Shown here piece after piece: positions 60,850-64,000 of a DNA stretch of 64,000 nt (the stretch's first letter is position 1; every line of letters starts with the position of its first letter). The stretch covers positions 2,232,001 through 2,296,000 of the forward strand of contig CAMRHE010000054.1 of assembly GCA_947044405.1 (NCBI GenBank), read 5' to 3'. The stretch is from Leptodactylus fallax (taxonomy: Eukaryota; Chordata; Amphibia; Anura; Leptodactylidae). Under the pieces are notes generated by a model. It saw only the letters and a program-made list of their open reading frames with translations. It was not told the DNA's origin and ran no database searches. The position numbers and the translations under genes are program-made.

Positions 60850-61139
60850 GGCTCCATGCATACAAACGTGTGTTAGCTGTTTTTTTTAACGACAAGCACT
60901 CTAACCCATTATTTTTCTATGGCTCCATGCACATGCCCATATATTATCATGGATCAGTGTAGGGGACCGTGAAACCGAGACAAAACACATACAAATGGAC
61001 AGATCCTATTTCTGCCTGTTTTGCAGCCCAGGCTCACTACATGAAATGAATGGGTCCAGGAGGCATGGATGGCCCACTGATATAATCTATGTGCCGTCCA
61101 TGCCATTTTCCCACAGACGTTTGTGTGGACATAGCCTCA
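60850..61139. repeat. Degenerate foldback repeat
   Basis: GGCTCCATGCATACAAACGT at the left and ACGTTTGTGTGGACATAGCC at the right are inverted copies. Same style as the element at 19573-19915. Confidence 0.6.
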
Positions 61140-61384
61140 CAGTACGTTTACAGCTTGACCATACTTAGTTTGGAGTTTCCAAATTGAATTTAATATCAGT
61201 CTGGTTGTTTATATAGTGACACTTTGAGGGTATGTTCTTTACAACTAATACAATCATTGCCAAAAAAAAACCTCTAGCAATAACTAATTGAAATCAGTCA
61301 AACATTGTGTGTGATTGTAAATATATATGTGATTGGAATATTAGAATGAAAAGATAAGTTTTTTTTGGGGGGATACTCTAGTAC

Positions 61385-62392
61385 CCTATCGGGCTGCCTC
61401 TAGCATTGATAGACACTGAGACAGTGTTAGGAATGGAGAAATATAGGTTATGTATGATAACCTGTGGCACATTTGCCCACAGATGTTGCAACTGGCATTG
61501 TAGATTCTGAACACTTGTAGGTTACCAAAGATGGTGTCCTAGCTGGTCCCATATATGCTTGAATGACAATAAATATGGCAATTGGGCAGGCCAAGTAAGT
61601 ATTGCAGTCTGTCAGAGGCATTCCTGGGAAACCTTTGCTGTGTGTTGCAAGCGCTATCATGCTGAAAAATGCCAGTTGGAAACTCTGTCTTTAGAGATAA
61701 CAGATGTGGCCACAGTATGGCTGCACATATTGCTGAGCTGTTAACGTCCCTCATTTCACCACGAGGGTTGACCAACTGTTGTATGTGAAGCCTCTCCAAG
61801 TAATCAAAACAGCTGTTTGGACAGTGCGTCGCTCCGTAATTTAACCTGACTGTTGCCAGGTCTCAAGCAGAACCTGAATTTATCCCTAGGACAAGGTTCT
61901 CATTCTTGACCCCATCAAATGAAATGGCCTGGGCAGAGAAAGGGGTGTGTAATGAAGGTGCCACTTGTGTCTGGATGATGGACAAGGAAACTGTGGGAGC
62001 AGCTCATGCTTGTGAGCAAATCAAATGATCTTTCTTAGATTTCAAGCCTGTTCACTGTGTGTGCATACCCTCATGTAACCTCTGTCCCCAAGACCTCCTA
62101 ACAGCTAGGTCTGAGCAGCCTAGAATGCAGGCAGTTTGTCAAAACGTCCACCCTCCTTCTCTCTTTGAGAGTGCCAGAGGCTTGTCTAGCATTCAAGAAT
62201 CTCTCAAGTGGGATACTACCCAAAAGTTGCCTATGACAGCCTTTTTATAGGGAGCAAGGGAAGCACTTTTACATCCTCTTGTGGCAAGACCTAGTGTCTA
62301 ATTAGACCACAACTGTAATTATTTACATATCAAGTTTTGCAGCCCTCCAACATTTCTATATGGGTGCGTTATTTTTTGGTCAATGAGTGTGC
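61385..62392 (-). mobile_element. Decayed Tc1/mariner element (another family)
   Basis: On the minus strand the C-terminal end of a Tc1 transposase can be read near 61385-61520 (VQNLQCQLQHLWANVPQ and, after a stop-free stretch, NARGSPIGY). FQHDSACNTQQRF, the degraded second-Asp motif, is further upstream at about 61650. The right terminal repeat region reads TTATTTTTTGGTCAATGAGTG at about 62370-62392, a common Tc1 end. The left end was not found. Many stops and frameshifts; long dead. Confidence 0.62.
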
Positions 62393-63827
62393 TACAAAAT
62401 TATGGTAAATAGGGTTAAAACAAACAACCCGATTGCTGTGTTCTTTTTAAATAATGTTAAAACCATTACAAGATGATTGCATATCTTAGCAACTGCTAGT
62501 GCACATCACATCATTAATCTCTGACATCAATGTGTTTTCTTTCCTAATGACAGCAGTATTGTTTGTTTTGCTTGTGCCACAAATTAACCATCACAAGCCG
62601 GAGTTGCGGAGTTTCACATGCTTTTTAAAGCTGGGCATAAATCAGTGACAGTTACTGCTAATTCATTCCAAAGTATAGAAATTTGCAAGAACTCCCATGA
62701 CCTGAGAGTAAGCAGTTTACAAGCAAAATGTACTCTGCTTGATTGGTTGCTTTAAAAAGAAAAAAATAAAAGTATTACAGAACTTGATAAACTGAACACC
62801 CACCCACTGGTGGAAACATAAGGTGTAAAATTAAAAAAAAAAGACTAGCCACAGCGGTCACAGGAGCCTTAGAGTTTATGGCTTGATCCGGGACTGTGGG
62901 ACACTCTGCCCAAGCTGAGGTCCTGGGGTAGGTGAGTATAACTTTTTTATTTTACATCTCCCACAGCTACCAGTGGGTTTTCAGTTTGTCCTTGAAAACC
63001 CCTATAAAGATGCCATGAAATGCTATATAGTGCATCGAATCTCCATTGCTGCTATGTAGCCGATTAGTCCAACTGTCCTGTGTGTTTTTGTGAAAACCTT
63101 TAATAGCACTATAGAATGTAATATATCATTGAAAGCCTTTTTGGTAACACCTTTTGAAGTTGATCTGTTGACAGAAGGACTTTTCAAAACAGCTGGCAAA
63201 ATGGTGGACTCAGGTTCAGGAGGGCTTAATAGCATCTTGTGTTAAACCATTAAAAGGATCTTATAAAGCTCTTATAAGCCACCGGTCCAGAAAAGCCTCA
63301 GGGTGGTGTAGTGTCCCAAATAGCCCTGGAAGGTTCCCCTTAAGTAAACCTAGCCTGAAAACCTTTATTTATTTTTTATAATTTTTTTTTTTTTTTTTTT
63401 GGGGGGGGGGGGGCTTTGTGCATGGAACAAAATGTACATCAGCTCATAGCTAACATAGATTTACCACATCATTTACACAAGAATTCTGGCGTAAATGATG
63501 GTAAACCTTACTCTGCCCCCCTGCATTTCCTCGCTATTCCCCCCTTTCCGGAAAGTGGTGAGGGTGGCGCTGAAACAAAAAGTCACAATTTTTTTGTGCA
63601 AAAAAATTGGGACTTTTTTATGCCTTGTACTCCAGAAAACCAGTATACAAGGCATAACAAATCTGCCCTAGTGCCTTTTAAAGGCTATGGACACCTTTTT
63701 TAAAAGTGTTTTTAATTTTTGAATTCATTGAAACTTTTTTATTGAAAGTTTTGCTAAATTTGTCTTCTGCAGCCTATTTTCACAGACATTCTAAGCTGCC
63801 ACGTGCCATTCAGAGAGAAATCCTTAA

Positions 63828-64000
63828 AGGGGTTGTCCGGGATAAAAGCTAATTCCTACACTAATCAAAACACCCTTCCCCCGCCTACTTTCTAAATAAC
63901 ATAATGTATATTTACCCATATGACCTCCCCAGAGACATTTTCTGGTTACCGGTGATGTTCCGTTTCTCCGTTCCCGGAAACGGAACGTCACTACTAGTCC
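63828..64000. repeat. Dispersed repeat reaching the window end
   Basis: Starts AAAGGGGTTGTCCGGGATAA and CTAATTCCTACACTAATC, as does the copy at 8305-8430; more of the unit is present here, including ACGGAACGTCACTACTAGTC at the end. Confidence 0.7.

Larger units (their letters stand above)
54053..64000 (+). other. MCPH1 intron 11, first 9.9 kb, continues past the window
   Basis: No exon for the rest of BRCT2 (human VLWSLELGHWI region) was found. It holds a Tc1 end fragment, a TTAA palindrome, a hAT-type element, foldback repeats, a GC-richer promoter-like block, a decayed Tc1 and short dispersed repeats. 55210-55890, 58770-59210, 60310-60840 and 62400-63820 show no gene; a T-run/G-run is at 63378-63412. 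Confidence 0.75.

Noticed and set aside
63378..63412. T-run followed by G-run as a possible regulatory or structured site
   Set aside because: A simple homopolymer junction, like the other homopolymer runs in these introns.
54053..64000. ANGPT2 nested on the opposite strand, as in human MCPH1
   Set aside because: No fibrinogen-like or coiled-coil exon was recognised; if conserved, it lies further downstream.
1..64000. CRISPR arrays, rRNA, tRNA genes or bacterial operons
   Set aside because: No regularly spaced repeats or RNA gene cores were seen; the window is eukaryotic nuclear DNA.

Overview
This window looks like nuclear DNA of an anuran amphibian (frog or toad). It holds one recognisable host gene, MCPH1 (microcephalin), spread over about 47 kb on the + strand, with introns crowded with mobile elements. 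The frog assignment rests on the vertebrate intron-rich gene, several Tc1/mariner families with different terminal repeats, an L1-like LINE, an L2/CR1-like LINE with an (ATT)n tail, and abundant palindromic TTAA- and TTA-flanked elements. The species cannot be named from the sequence alone.

Layout. 1-5116 is an L1-type LINE with an almost complete ORF2 (endonuclease, reverse transcriptase, C-terminal zinc knuckle). It is interrupted by one frameshift and one stop, and fused at about 5117 to the 3' part of a Tc1/mariner element (to 5686). 5687-6790 is ordinary intergenic sequence. 6790-6970 is a TATA-less promoter with CRE and ETS sites plus MCPH1 exon 1. Eleven MCPH1 coding exons (6928-54052) join in frame with consistent phases into 726 codons. 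They cover BRCT1, the basic central region and the first part of BRCT2. The rest of BRCT2, BRCT3 and the 3' UTR must lie beyond 64000.

Intron contents. Intron 8 (11.5 kb) carries TTAA-flanked palindromes, TTA/TAA-flanked foldback elements, a 5'-truncated L2-like LINE and a complete Tc1-like transposon with an intact DD35E transposase (24383-25949). Intron 9 (14.4 kb) carries a dead Tc1 copy (30387-33136) that was itself hit by a 1,141-bp element with CACTA-like ends and a TTA duplication. That inner element holds an intact, splice-ready first exon of a Cys-rich protein, on the minus strand. Upstream of it are three clusters of heat-shock elements and a TATA-like box. Intron 10 (11.1 kb) holds an internally deleted derivative of the DD35E element, another dead Tc1, and a 926-bp TA-flanked element. 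Intron 11 runs off the window and holds a hAT-type element with a perfect 8-bp duplication, a 587-bp TTAA palindrome and a decayed Tc1.

The most notable signals are the putative heat-shock-responsive promoter plus trap-like exon inside the CACTA-like insertion, the intact DD35E transposon next to its own deletion derivative, the in-frame LINE/Tc1 chimeric reading frame, two acidic-aromatic motifs in MCPH1 exon 8 that resemble the human condensin II-binding motif, and a possible alternative MCPH1 terminal exon at 35676.
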